A DNA stretch of 64,000 nucleotides, from NCBI RefSeq assembly GCF_030651915.1, contig NZ_JAUSBV010000005.1:124001-188000 (forward strand). Direction: 5' to 3'. The number at the start of each line of letters is the position of its first letter. The first letter of the stretch is position 1. This DNA comes from Parvibaculum sp. (GTDB taxonomy: Bacteria > Pseudomonadota > Alphaproteobacteria > Parvibaculales > Parvibaculaceae). Shown here in pieces: positions 48,213-57,341 of the stretch. The notes beneath the pieces were generated by a model, which saw only the letters and a program-made list of their open reading frames with translations, was not told where the DNA came from and searched no databases. A program made the translations under genes and the position numbers.

Positions 48213-48635
48213 TCACCCGCGCCGCACACCTATATCGAGCTGGCTGGGAATACCCTCCTCGCGATGGATGTCAATGGCCTTGTATTCGGGTGACTCGGTC
48301 ATGCTGCGGAAGGCCGCGAGGGATGGATATTCGATCAGGGAAACCCTGTCCCACATTTCCTCGACATCGCCTGCCAGTATACCGTCGTTTCAGCCGAACC
48401 AGATGAAATCGCCACCCAGCACCGCAGTCAGATTCGCCACTTCGTGGCCATAGCGCACACATGCCTTCCCGCCGCTCACATGAGCGTCGCGTCATAAGGG
48501 ATGATGGCATTGGGGACGAAACTTAAGGAGATTGAGCAGCGCAACCGGGCCATTTGCAACCGCGCCGGCTTTTGCGAAGTATTTGTCCACCTGGTCTGCG
48601 GTTGCAGCGGATTGACCGCCGTATCCACCCGCCAT
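48213..48635 (-). pseudogene. DUF1330 family pseudogene with two in-frame TGA stops
   Basis: A single minus-strand frame of 141 codons reads DUF1330-like text: GPVALLNLLKF, then RDAHVSGGKACVRYGHEVAN, EEMWDRVSLIEYPSLAAFRS and TESPEYKAIDIHREEG. It is broken by TGA at 48492-48494 (where the family usually has Gly before RDA) and TGA at 48390-48392 (where a Glu is usual after FG). Each needs a single base change. No frameshift is needed. The family is small and dimeric, of uncertain function. It is divergent from the DUF2855 gene. Confidence 0.78.
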
Positions 48636-48664
48636 ATATTGACACTATAATTGCCAATATATGG
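48632..48664. promoter_or_regulatory. A+T-rich inverted repeat upstream of the DUF2855-GST pair
   Basis: ccatatattg (48632-48641) and caatatatgg (48655-48664) are perfect inverse copies separated by 13 bp that include tataat (48646-48651) and a ttgaca overlapping the left arm (48639-48644). This is the look of an operator overlaid on a promoter. It lies between the DUF1330 pseudogene start and the DUF2855 gene, and the TetR gene at 50950 could supply the regulator. This pairing is an inference. Confidence 0.45.
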
Positions 48665-48802
48665 GCTTTCGCCATGCCGGCGCGCCGCCATGCCATATGG
48701 ACATTTCTGCGCAGCCATGTGTGCGCGGACGGCGCTGGAGGCCCTGCGGCGCAAGTGACATCATCTGCGTTATCGCCATACTCGACGCCGAAAGGACAGC
48801 AA

Positions 48803-49900
48803 ATGACCGCAGCGACACAGGATTTCATCGTCAACCGTGCCGATCTTGCCCAGACCAAATGGGTCAGCGGCCCCGCACCGGCCGAGGTTGCCCTCGATGA
48901 AGGTCAGGTGCTGGCCGAGATCGAAAAATTCGCCTTCACCGCCAACAACATCACCTATGCGGTGGCGGGCGACATGCTGAACTACTGGTCGTTCTTTCCG
49001 GCCGAGGCCGGCTGGGGCCGGATTCCGGTCTGGGGTTACGCAACGGTGGTGCGCTCACGCTCGAATGAGATTGTTGAGGGCGAGCGCCTTTATGGCTATT
49101 TCCCGATGTCGTCGCATCTCGTGATGCAGCCCGAGAAGGTGACGCCCGGGTCGTTTCTCGATCTCTACAAGCAGCGGCGCGAACTGCACCCGGTCTACAA
49201 CACCTATACGCGGCTGAAGACGGACAAGGCCGCGCCGCCGGCCCTCGACGACCTCAGGCCGATCCTCAATCCGCTCTATACGACTTCATTCCTGATCGAC
49301 GACTGGCTTGCCGACAATAATTTCTTCGGCGCCAAACAGGCGCTGCTGCTGAGCGCATCGTCCAAGACCGGGTTCGGGCTCGCCTTCGGACTTTCACAGC
49401 GGCGGCCGCAGGGACCGGAAGTCGTCGGGCTGACGTCCGCCGGAAACCTTGCCTTCGTCGAAAGCCTCGGTTGCTACGACCGCGCGCTGACCTACGACAA
49501 GATCGCGATGCTGGATGCGAGCAAACCGGCGCTGGTGGTCGATTTTGCCGGCAATGGCGAGGTGCTGGCCGCCGCTCACAATCATTTCGGCGACAAGCTC
49601 GTGGAGAGCACACAGGTGGGGCTGTCGCATTGGGATGCGCCGCGCGTCTCCGGCGCTTTGCCAGGCGCCAAGCCGCATCTCTTTTTTGCGCCCGACCAGG
49701 CGCGCAAGCGGATGGAAGACTGGGGACAAAAGGGTTTCGACGCGAAGCTCGGCGAGAGCTGGCGCGCCTTTGCCGCCAAGGCCCAGACTTGGGTCAAGCT
49801 CGAACGCGGCAAGGGTCCGGACGCCATAAGCCAGGTCTATTCCGAAACGCTGGCCGGAAAGATCGACCCGGCGGCCGGAAACATTCTCTCGCTCCGATAA
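48803..49900 (+). CDS. DUF2855 family protein
   Basis: The 365-aa protein matches DUF2855 in wording: KFAFTANNITYAVAGDMLNY, WSFFPAEAGWGRIPVWGYAT and LLSASSKTGFGLAFGLSQRR. The domain resembles the medium-chain dehydrogenase fold (an ASSKTGFG turn), but no clear NADP motif is visible. Function is not established. The start at 48803 follows aaaggac. It is 24 bp before the GST-like gene and both look co-transcribed from the inverted-repeat promoter. Confidence 0.85.
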   Translation: MTAATQDFIVNRADLAQTKWVSGPAPAEVALDEGQVLAEIEKFAFTANNITYAVAGDMLNYWSFFPAEAGWGRIPVWGYATVVRSRSNEIVEGERLYGYFPMSSHLVMQPEKVTPGSFLDLYKQRRELHPVYNTYTRLKTDKAAPPALDDLRPILNPLYTTSFLIDDWLADNNFFGAKQALLLSASSKTGFGLAFGLSQRRPQGPEVVGLTSAGNLAFVESLGCYDRALTYDKIAMLDASKPALVVDFAGNGEVLAAAHNHFGDKLVESTQVGLSHWDAPRVSGALPGAKPHLFFAPDQARKRMEDWGQKGFDAKLGESWRAFAAKAQTWVKLERGKGPDAISQVYSETLAGKIDPAAGNILSLR

Positions 49901-49924
49901 AATCAACAGGGACAGGAAACGAAC

Positions 49925-50953
49925 ATGACGCTCGCAACACCTCTGCTTCTGAGCGGCGCGCCCGGCTCGCCCTATACGCGCAAGATGCTTTCGGTGTTGC
50001 GCTATCGTCATATCCCCTATCGTTTTCTGCTGACCGGACACAACGTGCCGGAGAACCTGCCAAAGCCGAAGGTGGCGCTGCTGCCGACTTTCTATCTGAA
50101 GGAAGGCGACGGCGCTTACGAAGCAGCGGTCGATTCGACGCCACTGATCCGGCGCTTCGAAAAGGCGTTTGCGGGGCGCAATGTCGTGCCAGCCGACCCG
50201 GTCGTCGAATTCATCGACTACCTCCTCGAAGACTATGCCGACGAGTGGCTGACCAAGGCGATGTTCCACTATCGCTGGCACTACAAGGCCGACATCGACC
50301 GGGCGGCGGCCATTCTGCCGATGTGGCGCGGCATCACCGCACCGAAGGACGAGCTTGCGAAATTGAGCAAGCTCTTTTCCGAACGACAGATATCACGGCT
50401 CTATGTCGTCGGCTCGAACGAGACGACCGCGCCGGTGATCGAGGCGAGCTACCAGCGCTTTCTCGATGCACTGTCCGCGCATCTCGAAGTGCAACCTTTC
50501 CTGATGGGCGGACGACCGGGCGGCAGCGACTTCGGCGTGTTCGGCCAGTTGACGCAGCTCACGCATTTCGATCCGACTCCGATGGCGGAAACGCTCGCGC
50601 GGAGCCCGCGCGTTTTTGCCTGGGTCGACATCATGGAAGACCTGTCGGGACTTGAGCCGACCGATGGCGACTGGATGAAACACGACGCGATCCCCGAAAC
50701 GATACGCGGGCTGCTCACAGAGGTCGGGCGTGTCTACGCCCCTGCTCTCATCGCCAATGCAAAAGCGCTGGCGGCCGGCGCCGAGACCGTCGAAACCGAG
50801 ATCGACGGAAAGCGCTGGACGCAACAGCCCTTCCCCTATCAAGGCAAGTGCCTGCAATGGCTGCGCGAAAAGCGCGAGGCATTGTCGACCGCGGACCGGA
50901 AGACGGTGAATGACGTGCTGGCGGGAACGGGCGTGGAAGCGCTGTTCGGCTAA
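49925..50953 (+). CDS. glutathione S-transferase-like protein
   Basis: The 342-aa protein has an N-terminal thioredoxin-like domain LSGAPGSPYTRKMLSVLRYR with the GST-type Ser-Pro-Tyr, and VALLPTFYLKEGDGAYEAAV with the cis-Pro. A helical C-terminal half contains FLMGGRPGGSDFGVFGQLTQ, the GST N-capping box region. It is larger than a standard GST (about 200-220 aa). It probably detoxifies or isomerises a lipophilic electrophile. Its stop overlaps that of the convergent TetR gene. Confidence 0.82.
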   Translation: MTLATPLLLSGAPGSPYTRKMLSVLRYRHIPYRFLLTGHNVPENLPKPKVALLPTFYLKEGDGAYEAAVDSTPLIRRFEKAFAGRNVVPADPVVEFIDYLLEDYADEWLTKAMFHYRWHYKADIDRAAAILPMWRGITAPKDELAKLSKLFSERQISRLYVVGSNETTAPVIEASYQRFLDALSAHLEVQPFLMGGRPGGSDFGVFGQLTQLTHFDPTPMAETLARSPRVFAWVDIMEDLSGLEPTDGDWMKHDAIPETIRGLLTEVGRVYAPALIANAKALAAGAETVETEIDGKRWTQQPFPYQGKCLQWLREKREALSTADRKTVNDVLAGTGVEALFG

Positions 50954-51549
50954 CGCGGCGGCGCAGCGGCCAGCGCTTTCGCCGTCTTCTCCATTACACG
51001 TTTGGCTTGCGCCACCGACAGCCCCTGATCTTCCCGCAGGCGATGCCAGAACTCGAAGCTCATCGTCGCATCCAATGCGTCGAACAAGGTGCGGTCTCTG
51101 GTCAGCGCCGCTGGCAGCGATCCGCGCAAGATGCCCCGGAGGGCCTCGTTCATCCAATGCCGGTCTTCACGCAGGAAGGGCGACGTGTGACTGTGCACAT
51201 CGGCCGCAATTCGCAGCGGCATGATTTTTTCGAACAATTTCGCGCGGCGGGCGACGAGTTGTTCCAACAAATCGGGCGCATCGGTTGGTGGTTGCTGCTC
51301 GGCCAGAACGGGACGCAGTTCGGTACGCATCAGCGCCGCGATTTCGCGATAGAGACTTTCCATGTCGTCGAAATGCCGGAAGACACTGCGCAGGCCGACA
51401 TCGGCGCGGGCGGCCACATCTTCGGCGCGCGGCGCGACCTGGCCTTCGCGAATCAGATCGCGCATGGCCTCCACAATACGAAGCCTGCTCGCCTCGCTGC
51501 GGAGGCGGCGGCCATCCTTCGACTTCGGTTCTGTCTTGGCGGGGGACAT
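50950..51549 (-). CDS. TetR family transcriptional regulator
   Basis: The 199-aa protein has the TetR DNA-binding helix-turn-helix (EAMRDLIREGQVAPRAEDVA and ARADVGLRSVFRHFDDMESL). A ligand-binding helical C-terminal domain follows. The N-terminus is Lys-rich (MSPAKTEPKSKDGRRLRSEA). The start at 51549 has aaggg five bases upstream; the ORF is open from 51741. It converges on the GST-like gene and is the nearest candidate to control the DUF2855-GST pair. Confidence 0.87.
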   Translation of the reverse strand: MSPAKTEPKSKDGRRLRSEASRLRIVEAMRDLIREGQVAPRAEDVAARADVGLRSVFRHFDDMESLYREIAALMRTELRPVLAEQQPPTDAPDLLEQLVARRAKLFEKIMPLRIAADVHSHTSPFLREDRHWMNEALRGILRGSLPAALTRDRTLFDALDATMSFEFWHRLREDQGLSVAQAKRVMEKTAKALAAAPPR

Positions 51550-51833
51550 TGAGCCCTTCGGGGGAAATACATCGATTTTAGCGGATGATTTTGCCGCTCC
51601 ATCATCCCAAAGGCGGCCCACAAAAGCCATAAGCAGCGGCGCGATTTGTGTCAAAAAGCGGTGACAAGCCGTCGGATATGCGGTTAACTGCTTTCGACGG
51701 GGTACGTCAGCGATCAATCGGGCTTCAGCTGCCAGCGACACGGTGGAGAGGCCCAGGGGCGCAAGGAAGAGAAGCCATTGAGGCTCTCCTTGCCACCTTC
51801 AAAATTGATCGCCGTTGGCGAGGCCCCGGTTCC

Positions 51834-53201
51834 ATGTACGCCCCCCTTTCGCATCCCGTTCGACGGATGCATCCGCGATTCGCGATGATGCTTGCCGTCG
51901 TTGCCGCATTGACGCTGTGGATGTCCACCGCGACGCCCGCCAGTGCCGGCTATTATCCACCGGCCCATTCCGATGCCGCCTATTTCCACGATTCGCTTGC
52001 GCCTTATGGCACATGGACGCATCACGCGAGCTATGGCGCGGTCTGGTATCCACGCGGCATGTCGCATGGCTGGCGGCCCTATACGCAGGGCCGCTGGGTC
52101 TGGGACGACGGCTATGGCTGGACCTGGGCATCGGGCTTCGCATGGGGCTGGGCCCCTTTCCATTACGGCAGCTGGATATGGGACGCCGCCTTCGGTTGGA
52201 TCTGGGTGCCCGGTCGTGTGTGGGCACCGGCCTGGGTGACGTGGCGCTACAGCGACAGCTATATCGGCTGGGCGCCCATCGGCTACGGCGTCAGCTGGCG
52301 ATCCTACAATCCGGGCTGGAGCTATGGCGGATGGAACTATGTCCATCGGCAGCATTTCGGCGCGCCGGTCGTCCATCAGCACATCATCGTCGTCAATAAC
52401 TACAAGACGATCTATCACAACACCCATCACTGGGCGCCGCCGCGCAACAAGCACAACCGTGTCGAACATCGCGGCTTCGATCGGGGTTTTGTCGAACGCG
52501 GCAGCCGCTACAAGATCGACCGCGTGCATGCGCGGCCCGAGCACTGGCAGCGAAACGACCATCGGCAAGGACCGGCTGGCAGGGACGACTGGCGCAACAA
52601 CAGACAAGACGGCGTGCGCTATGTTGCGCCAGAGCGGAGAGTCGAGGGACGGCCGGACAGCCAGCGCGACCCGCAGTGGAGCGAGCGACAGGACGGGCAG
52701 CACGTCCGTCCTGTCGATAATCGACGTGATTCCCGGCAGCCGGACCGTCAGCAGCACATGCAGGAATGGCAGCAGATACAGCAACAGCAAAGGCTGCCGC
52801 ATCAGGGGCAAGTTCCACAACGTCAGGCGCAACAGCCGCAGCGGCAAGAACAGCAACGGTCGCGGCAGGCCATGGACCAGCAGCGCCAACAACAGATGCA
52901 GCAACAGCAAAGGCTGCCGCATCAGGGGCAAGTTCCACAACGTCAGGCGCAACAGCCGCAGCGGCAAGAACAGCAACGGTCACGGCAAGCCATGGGCCAA
53001 CAGATGGAGCAACAGCAAAGTCGGCCGCCGCAGGGGCAAGTGCCACAACGTCAGGCACAACAGCCGCAGCGGCAGCCGCAGGTACAAGAGCAGCGCGCAC
53101 CAGAAGCGCAACGCCAACCGCAACAACGCTATGAGCAGCGTGTCGAGCGCCGCGACGAAAGCCGCGATGGGGGTCGCGACGGTGGTCGAACCTGGCGCTG
53201 A
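51834..53201 (+). CDS. DUF6600/YXWGXW-repeat exported protein with Gln-rich tail
   Basis: The protein of about 455 aa has a signal peptide (MHPRFAMMLAVVAALTLWMS, cleavage near ASA), then tryptophan-rich repeats WRPYTQGRWVWDDGYGWTWA, FHYGSWIWDAAFGWIWVPGR and WVTWRYSDSYIGWAPIGYGV. The C-terminal 200 residues are Gln/Arg/Pro-rich with a 40-residue unit RLPHQGQVPQRQAQQPQRQ... present twice almost identically and a third time in part. The likely setting is the cell envelope. Start ATG 51834 or 51867. The function is unknown. Confidence 0.82.
   Translation: MYAPLSHPVRRMHPRFAMMLAVVAALTLWMSTATPASAGYYPPAHSDAAYFHDSLAPYGTWTHHASYGAVWYPRGMSHGWRPYTQGRWVWDDGYGWTWASGFAWGWAPFHYGSWIWDAAFGWIWVPGRVWAPAWVTWRYSDSYIGWAPIGYGVSWRSYNPGWSYGGWNYVHRQHFGAPVVHQHIIVVNNYKTIYHNTHHWAPPRNKHNRVEHRGFDRGFVERGSRYKIDRVHARPEHWQRNDHRQGPAGRDDWRNNRQDGVRYVAPERRVEGRPDSQRDPQWSERQDGQHVRPVDNRRDSRQPDRQQHMQEWQQIQQQQRLPHQGQVPQRQAQQPQRQEQQRSRQAMDQQRQQQMQQQQRLPHQGQVPQRQAQQPQRQEQQRSRQAMGQQMEQQQSRPPQGQVPQRQAQQPQRQPQVQEQRAPEAQRQPQQRYEQRVERRDESRDGGRDGGRTWR
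52780..52981 (+). repeat. tandem 120-bp direct repeat within the Gln-rich tail
   Basis: The DNA from 52780 to 52861 is repeated exactly from 52900 to 52981, an offset of 120 bp (40 codons). A third, diverged copy begins 108 bp further on. Exact identity at synonymous positions shows recent duplication or conversion. Copy number may vary between strains. Confidence 0.75.
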
Positions 53202-53206
53202 CCGGG

Positions 53207-53238
53207 GCATGGTCCGGTGCGATCGGATCGGACCATGC
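53207..53238. terminator. possible bidirectional terminator hairpin
   Basis: gcatggtccg (53207-53216) pairs perfectly with cggaccatgc (53229-53238) over a 12-nt loop, between two convergent genes. A second stem, ggcgcg/cgcgcc, follows at 53243-53268. No long T-tract is present, so rho help or a processing role is possible. Confidence 0.4.
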
Positions 53239-53294
53239 TTCCGGCGCGCTCGGCTGGCCGACGCGCCGGAGGATCTTCAGGCTCAAAAAGAGCG

Positions 53295-54896
53295 TTACTC
53301 CGACTTCTCCTCCAAAGCTCGGCGCATTCGGCGAATAACGACCTTGCGCGCACGGTCGTCGGCCGCTGTTTCGAGTTGTTCGCTTATGTCGAGCCATAGT
53401 TTCGACAGATCATTGTGCCAGTCCATCCGCCCGACGAGTTCGGGCTGCAAACGGCGTGGCGCGGGCCGCCGCCGCGCTTCAGGCGCCTCGACGAGCAGAT
53501 CGAACACCTCATCGAGGTCGGGGGCGAAAATGCGTTCGCCATCGAGTCCGAGATCGGTGAGGCGTGCATGGAGGCCCGACAACCCTTCCTGTTCGCCATG
53601 CACCAGTATCGTCCCTCGCATGACCGGGCCGCGCTCTTCAACCCAACGGGCCAGCGCCGGTCCGTCGGCATGACCGGAATAGACATCCAAGGTTCTGATG
53701 CGTGCGCGCACCTTGATTTCCTCGCCCTGGATGCGAACGGCCTTGGCACCCGACAGCAATATGCGGCCGAGCGTCGCTTCCGCCTGATAGCCAACCATGA
53801 TGACCGTCGTGTTCTCGCGCCACAGCCGGTTCTTCAGATGGTGGCGGATGCGGCCGGCGTCGCACATACCGCTGGCGGCGACGATGATGTGACTGCCATC
53901 CATACGTTCGATCATCATGCTTTCGGCGACGGTTTCGGTTGTGCGCACGCCGTGTGCACGCATGGCACGACGAAACTCATCTCCGTTCTCCAGGCTGTCA
54001 GCATGATCGAGAAAGATTTCGGTGGCGCGGATCGCCAGTGGTGAATCGAGAAAGATCGGCACATCACGCACCCGCTTCCCGGCGACCAAAGACAGCAGAT
54101 CGGCAAGCAACTCCTGTGTGCGCTCAACGGCGAAGGTCGGGAAAATCAGGACACCGTTCTTGTTCAGCGCCGCATTGACTTCGTTTGCCAGAAGATCACG
54201 GCGCGCTTCGAGTGTCATCGGCTCGCGCTCGCGAGAGCCATAGGTCGCTTCACAGATCAGATAGTCGAGGTTCTCCGGCGACTCCGGCGCTGGATGAAAG
54301 CTCTTCACTTCCGGGCCAATGTCACCCGAGAATAACAATCTCAGCTTGCGCGGCGTTTTCAGATCGGTATCGATCTCGATTTCAATCGAGGCCGAACCGA
54401 GAATGTGGCCCGCATTCCAGAAGCGGGCGCGAACGCCTTCCGCCGGCTCAATCCATGTGTCATAGGCAACAGGATTGAATGCGCGAAGCGATGCGTCTGC
54501 ATCGGCCACTGTGTAGATTGGCGTTACCCTGGGCCGCCCACGCTGAGCGTTGCGACGGTTGAGCTGTTCGACTTCGAACTCCTGGATATGACCGGCGTCC
54601 GGAAGCATGCAGGACAGAAGATCAATGGTTCCGTGGGTCGCATAGATCGGCCCCGTAAAGCCATGCTTCACAAGTTTCGGGATGAGGCCCGAATGATCGA
54701 TATGGGCATGCGTAAGCAGCACGAAGTCGATCTTTCCCGGATCGAAGGGAAAGTCGGCATAGTTCAGCGCCTTCAACGTTTTCGCGCCCTGGAACATGCC
54801 ACAATCGACGAGAAAACGCGTCTTTTCAGTCTGCAAAAGATAGCAGGAGCCGGTGACGGTGTGGGCCGCGCCGTGAACGCTCAGCGTGATCGACAT
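53295..54896 (-). CDS. beta-CASP metallo-beta-lactamase-fold RNase
   Basis: A 533-aa hydrolase of the MBL/beta-CASP group that cuts or trims RNA. Metal-binding motifs: LLTHAHIDHSGLIPKLVKHG (HxHxDH), NAGHILGSASIEIEI and LFSGDIG. The beta-CASP part has IFPTFAVERTQELL and IIVAASGMCDAGRIRHHLKN, and the closing motif VYSGHADGPALARWV. The start 54896 (MSITLSVHG) has cggaag upstream. Its ATG overlaps the stop of the PRPP synthetase gene by one base (TAATG), so translation is coupled. It ends the five-gene operon. Confidence 0.9.
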   Translation of the reverse strand: MSITLSVHGAAHTVTGSCYLLQTEKTRFLVDCGMFQGAKTLKALNYADFPFDPGKIDFVLLTHAHIDHSGLIPKLVKHGFTGPIYATHGTIDLLSCMLPDAGHIQEFEVEQLNRRNAQRGRPRVTPIYTVADADASLRAFNPVAYDTWIEPAEGVRARFWNAGHILGSASIEIEIDTDLKTPRKLRLLFSGDIGPEVKSFHPAPESPENLDYLICEATYGSREREPMTLEARRDLLANEVNAALNKNGVLIFPTFAVERTQELLADLLSLVAGKRVRDVPIFLDSPLAIRATEIFLDHADSLENGDEFRRAMRAHGVRTTETVAESMMIERMDGSHIIVAASGMCDAGRIRHHLKNRLWRENTTVIMVGYQAEATLGRILLSGAKAVRIQGEEIKVRARIRTLDVYSGHADGPALARWVEERGPVMRGTILVHGEQEGLSGLHARLTDLGLDGERIFAPDLDEVFDLLVEAPEARRRPAPRRLQPELVGRMDWHNDLSKLWLDISEQLETAADDRARKVVIRRMRRALEEKSE

Positions 54897-55801
54897 TACT
54901 TCCGTTTCTCTTCTGTTGTTTCGTCGCGAAGTGCGTGCGCCAGAAGTCCGGCCAGCGGGATCGCATTGGTCGGGTGCGGCACCGAGTCTGCCGACCATAT
55001 CGCGCGCGCGCCCGCTGCGCGAATGTTCGCTTCAATCTTCGCGTCAAAGAGCGCATGCGTGACAGCAACGACGATATCGGCGGCGCCCGCCTGTTTCAGA
55101 CTTTCGACAGCCACGGTCACCGTGCCGCCGCTCGAGACGATGTCATCGGCGACGAGGATTCTGCGTCCGGCGATTTTCGCTGCGGGAAAGGCAATTCGAA
55201 CTTCGCGGTCACCCAGCCGCTCCTTCTTGCCGGTAATCGCCTCGGCATCGAGGGCGCCCGCGATACGGGATACCCATTGAATCGACTCCGCGTCCGGCCC
55301 GGCAATGAGCGTGGACTGCGTGAGGCCCTGCCCGCGGGCGAAATCGGCGATGACTTCGGCCGCAGTGAGATTTTGTGCCTCGACGCCGGGAAAGACGTCG
55401 CGGATATCGGCGACCCGATGGAGATGGGCATCGACCGTCACGATGCGATCGAACATGGTGCCGAGCCAGCCACCGATGACCTTCTGGCTGATTGCCTCGC
55501 CCGCGTGAAAGACCTTGTCCTGACGCATGTAGCAGAGATAGGGTGCGACCAGAACAAGACGCGCAGCGCCGCCGCGCCTGAGTGCCTCGACGGCCAGCGC
55601 CAGTTCGACAAGCTTTCCATTCGGCCGGTCGAGCGGACAATAGAGAATTGTCACCGGCGCCGGCGTCATGATTGTCACACGCGACTCGCCATCAGGAAAA
55701 GTGTGAACCGCGATTTCCCCGAACGGCACACCCAGCGCCTCCGCCATCGCATGCGCGTGGTCGCTTCCGTGGGCAAAGGACTGCACCGCTACGGCGGTCA
55801 C
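54896..55801 (-). CDS. ribose-phosphate pyrophosphokinase, archaeal-type
   Basis: PRPP synthetase-like, 301 aa. The catalytic loop [20 protein letters not shown] matches the archaeal form (YxRQDKxFxxGEAIS) rather than the long bacterial one (RKxRxRxPI). The PRPP loop is [12 protein letters not shown], and [14 protein letters not shown] is the region before it. Start GTG 55801 overlaps the stop of the upstream gene as GTGA and has cggag upstream; a longer frame exists but is not supported. The typical bacterial prs gene is not in this window, so this is probably a second, specialised enzyme. Confidence 0.86.
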   Translation of the reverse strand: MTAVAVQSFAHGSDHAHAMAEALGVPFGEIAVHTFPDGESRVTIMTPAPVTILYCPLDRPNGKLVELALAVEALRRGGAARLVLVAPYLCYMRQDKVFHAGEAISQKVIGGWLGTMFDRIVTVDAHLHRVADIRDVFPGVEAQNLTAAEVIADFARGQGLTQSTLIAGPDAESIQWVSRIAGALDAEAITGKKERLGDREVRIAFPAAKIAGRRILVADDIVSSGGTVTVAVESLKQAGAADIVVAVTHALFDAKIEANIRAAGARAIWSADSVPHPTNAIPLAGLLAHALRDETTEEKRK

Positions 55802-57312
55802 TTTCCGGCTCCGTTGACACTGAGACCGCCCAGAGCATAGCCATTCGTCTCCCGAGCCGCTTCGATTGCGAAATCGAAATGGGACTGCCCGGCCGAATAG
55901 ATCCGGTAGAGCGGCTCGCCGGCCTCGACCTGGTCGCCGACCCGCTTCAGCAGATCGAGCCCGGCGCCGCGGTCCAGTGGCGCGCCAGCAAGGCGCGCCA
56001 GCTGCGCGATGCGAAAACAATCGATCGAGGCAACAACCCCGTCCGCCGGCGACAGGACGTCCGTCGTCAGGGCCCCAAGCGGGGGACCTGGCGGTGCGTG
56101 CCCCTGAGTATCGATGATGCGATGCATCCGTCTTGCCGCCTCGCCACTGTCGAGCAGTTCGCGCGCACGGGCATAGCCGCCGCCGCCCCTCATCGCCGGA
56201 TCGCCCTCAATGATGCGGCCCGCGAGACGCAACGACTTTTCGCGAAGATCGGTGGGCGCATGCGCTTCGTTGTTCAGCACGGCCATCACGTCGCGCGCCT
56301 CGAGCACGGGCCCTATCCCGCGGCCGACGGGCTGGGCGCCGTCCGTCACCATGACATCGACATGCAACCCCACCTGATCGGCTACATATTCGAAGAGCTT
56401 GCGCAGACGCATCGCCTCATGCGCGTCGCGTACCTTGGCGGTTGGACCGACAGGAATGTCGATCACGAGATGTGTCGATCCCGCGGCCATCTTCTTGGAC
56501 ATGATGGACGCCACCATCTGCTCGCGCGTGTCGAGATTGAGCGGCCGCTCCACGCCGATCAGAATGTCGTCAGCCGGCGAAAGATTGACATGACCGCCCC
56601 AGACGAGACAGCCGTTGCACTCGCCGACCACGGTACGCATCTCCTCGATCGTCAAGTCGACACGGGCAAGAACCTCCATCGTGTCGGCCGTGCCGGCCGG
56701 CGAGGTGATGGCACGCGAGGACGTCTTCGGGATCGTCAATCCATGCGCGGCGACGATCGGCACCACGACCATCGAGGTCCGGTTTCCGGGAATGCCGCCG
56801 ATACAATGCTTGTCGACAACCATCGGCGACGACCATGCCAGGGTGTTGCCGGCGCCGGCCATGGCGCGCGTGAGCTCGAGAAGTTCGCCGGTGGTGAGGA
56901 AGCCTGCGCACGCGACGAGGAAAGCGGCGATTTCCATGTCGGAGTAGCGATAGCCGACAATGTCGCGGATGATCGCCTCGATCTGATGCGCGTTCAGCGT
57001 TTCTCCGATGATCTTGGTGCGCACATATTCGAGACTCTGCGGGCGGCGCGCCGGCGCGATCGTGACCGACGTGCCTTCGGGCAGGCCCATACGTCGAAAA
57101 GCCGGTTCGGCAAGGCCAATCTCCTCCGGACCGACGACCGAAAGGTCATGGCAGATATCAAGGCTCGCAATGATCGAGTGACCGTCATGGACGATTTCCA
57201 GCCGCTTGAAGGCCTGAAAAGCTTCCGGTCGCAACGCCGCGCAGTTCGACGCCAGAACGGCGACGTTCTCGCGCAGTGTGTCGAGCGGTATACGGCGAAT
57301 CTTCAGCTGCAT
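55798..57312 (-). CDS. AMP phosphorylase / archaeal-type thymidine phosphorylase
   Basis: The 504-aa protein belongs to the archaeal DeoA group, known to phosphorolyse AMP (also CMP, UMP) to the base and ribose-1,5-bisphosphate. Signatures: [40 protein letters not shown] and [19 protein letters not shown]. The classical bacterial thymidine phosphorylase has different text there (GGxGD, SGRGLGHTGGT). The N-terminal extension of about 85 residues is also the archaeal form. The stop overlaps the PRPP synthetase start. It lies 29 bp after the amidohydrolase. Confidence 0.87.
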   Translation of the reverse strand: MQLKIRRIPLDTLRENVAVLASNCAALRPEAFQAFKRLEIVHDGHSIIASLDICHDLSVVGPEEIGLAEPAFRRMGLPEGTSVTIAPARRPQSLEYVRTKIIGETLNAHQIEAIIRDIVGYRYSDMEIAAFLVACAGFLTTGELLELTRAMAGAGNTLAWSSPMVVDKHCIGGIPGNRTSMVVVPIVAAHGLTIPKTSSRAITSPAGTADTMEVLARVDLTIEEMRTVVGECNGCLVWGGHVNLSPADDILIGVERPLNLDTREQMVASIMSKKMAAGSTHLVIDIPVGPTAKVRDAHEAMRLRKLFEYVADQVGLHVDVMVTDGAQPVGRGIGPVLEARDVMAVLNNEAHAPTDLREKSLRLAGRIIEGDPAMRGGGGYARARELLDSGEAARRMHRIIDTQGHAPPGPPLGALTTDVLSPADGVVASIDCFRIAQLARLAGAPLDRGAGLDLLKRVGDQVEAGEPLYRIYSAGQSHFDFAIEAARETNGYALGGLSVNGAGK

Positions 57313-57341
57313 GGTGTCCGGAAATCACTCTCTTGCGCCGG

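Noticed and set aside
48213-48635. selenocysteine insertion at the two TGA codons
   Set aside because: The family aligns with Gly and Glu at those places and no stem-loop of the right kind was seen next to them.
55798-57312. calling the phosphorylase a classical deoA
   Set aside because: The [10 protein letters not shown] and [13 protein letters not shown] motifs and the N-terminal extension are those of archaeal AMP phosphorylases.
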